NCBI RefSeq assembly: GCF_014170305.1
Contig: NZ_LZZT01000031.1
Location: 62,001 to 126,000 of the forward strand
Direction: 5' to 3'
DNA: 64,000 nucleotides
Source of the DNA: Achromobacter sp. UMC71
Lineage (GTDB): Bacteria > Pseudomonadota > Gammaproteobacteria > Burkholderiales > Burkholderiaceae_B
Below, in pieces: positions 63,445-64,000 of this stretch (positions within the stretch are counted from its first letter, which is position 1; each line of letters begins with the position of its first letter). The notes beneath the pieces are model-generated. The model did not search any database, was not told the origin of the DNA, and saw only the letters and a program-made list of their open reading frames with translations. The position numbers and the translations under genes were made by a program.

Positions 63445-63792
63445 ATGGATGTGAAAATTCCGCTCGTCCGTTTCCTTTCCCCAGGTGACGAACAGCGTTT
63501 CTTCGACGCGTTGACGGCCATCCCCGCCATCAAGAACCATACGGGCAAAGGGCCGGATTTCACCCTGAAGATCGACCGCCGCAGGCTCAGTACCGCCATG
63601 CTGCGTGAATTGCTCGCGTTGCTGGTGCGCTATGGCGCGGATCTGTCTGCCTTATGCCCGTTGGCCCGTGAAAAGAAGTTCTGGTGGCTCAACGAACCGG
63701 GCAATTACTGGCATAAACCTCTGCTCCCCCCGCCCGCCGCGCCTGCCAGCGTCTATCAATACGCCCCGTACATCTTCGACGACCTGAGTTAA
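63445..63792 (+). CDS. Hypothetical protein
   Basis: 115 residues from the ATG at 63445. Cytoplasmic, with an alternating helix/strand pattern (FLSPGDEQRFFDALTAIPAIKN, TLKIDRRRLSTAMLRELLALLVRYG) and a Trp-rich C-terminus (REKKFWWLNEPGNYWHK, ending YIFDDLS). The small size, lone position and mixed charge resemble immunity-type proteins, and it sits next to a nuclease gene; the coupling is only positional and is not claimed. Family not recognised. Confidence 0.65.
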   Translation: MDVKIPLVRFLSPGDEQRFFDALTAIPAIKNHTGKGPDFTLKIDRRRLSTAMLRELLALLVRYGADLSALCPLAREKKFWWLNEPGNYWHKPLLPPPAAPASVYQYAPYIFDDLS

Positions 63793-63801
63793 AGCCTACG
63801 G

Positions 63802-64000
63802 CTACTCGGGATGCCGGCACGCAGCCGCGTTGTACAGCACCGGCATCCGCCCTTGCCAGCGCTGCCAAGTTTCGCCCCCCATCACCAGCTCGGCCATGAA
63901 ATGCGCGACGTTGATGCGGCTGGTCTTGCCGGCATCGAAAATGGCGCTGCGGATGGGCGAGGGATGCGCCTCGTAGGCGGTGACCGCGTCCTGATCGACC
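63802..64000 (-). CDS. NAD(P)-binding oxidoreductase, C-terminal part (continues beyond window)
   Basis: Read on the minus strand, the frame ends at the stop codon 63802-63804 and its start lies beyond the right edge. The 65 visible residues include SAIFDAGKTSRINVAHFMAEL and TWQRWQGRMPVLYNAA. The TSRINVAHFM segment is typical of NAD(P)H-binding (NmrA/SDR-like) proteins, where a SRADVAHFM motif precedes the C-terminal helix. The full length cannot be judged. Confidence 0.7.
   Translation of the reverse strand, partial: VDQDAVTAYEAHPSPIRSAIFDAGKTSRINVAHFMAELVMGGETWQRWQGRMPVLYNAAACRHPE

Overview
The window looks like a chromosomal segment of a GC-rich betaproteobacterium of the Alcaligenaceae, most probably Achromobacter (Bordetella is the nearest alternative). 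The reasons are the uniformly high GC with strong GC3 bias, the guaB-guaA order, four orphan Bug/TctC-type periplasmic receptors, many LysR regulators each divergent from a catabolic operon, and Porin_4-type porins. No rRNA, tRNA, CRISPR array, IS element or prophage was seen. The genus call is inference from gene content, not from an alignment.

Layout. 1-1.4 kb: a methyltransferase cut by the left edge and a divergent AraC regulator, in visibly lower-GC DNA. 1.4-4.7 kb: guaA and guaB on the minus strand, with a strong hairpin-plus-T-tract between them. 4.8-6.1 kb: a DUF2239 gene behind two ACCCGGG boxes, a DCC thiol-oxidoreductase, and the 3' stump of a deleted TonB receptor. 6.2-9.3 kb: LysR / Bug receptor / D-2-hydroxyacid dehydrogenase, followed by a candidate small RNA. 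9.5-11.9 kb: small unknown genes and a decayed GNAT gene.

11.9-22.5 kb: one long plus-strand operon. It holds a LysR regulator, an FAD monooxygenase, a complete Dpp/Opp-type ABC importer (two permeases, two ATPases, one binding protein), a BAAT-type acyl hydrolase and a double-domain CMD/AhpD protein. The first six genes are joined by 4-bp ATGA overlaps. This is a self-contained import-and-oxidise system of unknown substrate. 22.6-27.5 kb: LysR, then Bug / Ldh-type dehydrogenase / Bug / metallo-hydrolase. 27.6-37.5 kb: mostly single housekeeping or unknown genes, including lipoproteins, a SYLF protein and a B12-type radical SAM protein, plus an AT-richer decayed stretch (31.7-32.6 kb) with the start of a broken VOC gene. 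37.5-43 kb: a siderophore receptor, a CurA-like reductase with its LysR, and an FMN 2-hydroxyacid dehydrogenase.

44-57.2 kb: a catabolic cluster that appears to be controlled by one FCD-type GntR regulator. TGTATACA palindromes, most with a second half-site about 20 bp away, sit in front of porin 1, the divergent hydroxyacid dehydrogenase / FAH-hydrolase pair, a 38-codon ORF and porin 2. The cluster holds two porins, two VOC proteins (one with extradiol-type ligands), an FAH-family hydrolase, an alpha/beta hydrolase, a DapA-type aldolase, a RutE-like reductase, a Bug receptor, a LysR regulator and a large secreted LVIVD-type protein. Together they resemble uptake and ring-cleavage-type degradation of an aromatic or keto-acid compound that cannot be named from sequence.

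57.2-64 kb: a GGDEF cyclase, unknown proteins, a PhnB-like protein, an NmrA-like oxidoreductase divergent from LysR, a secreted or anchored NUC1 nuclease, and the 3' end of another NAD(P)-binding protein at the right edge.
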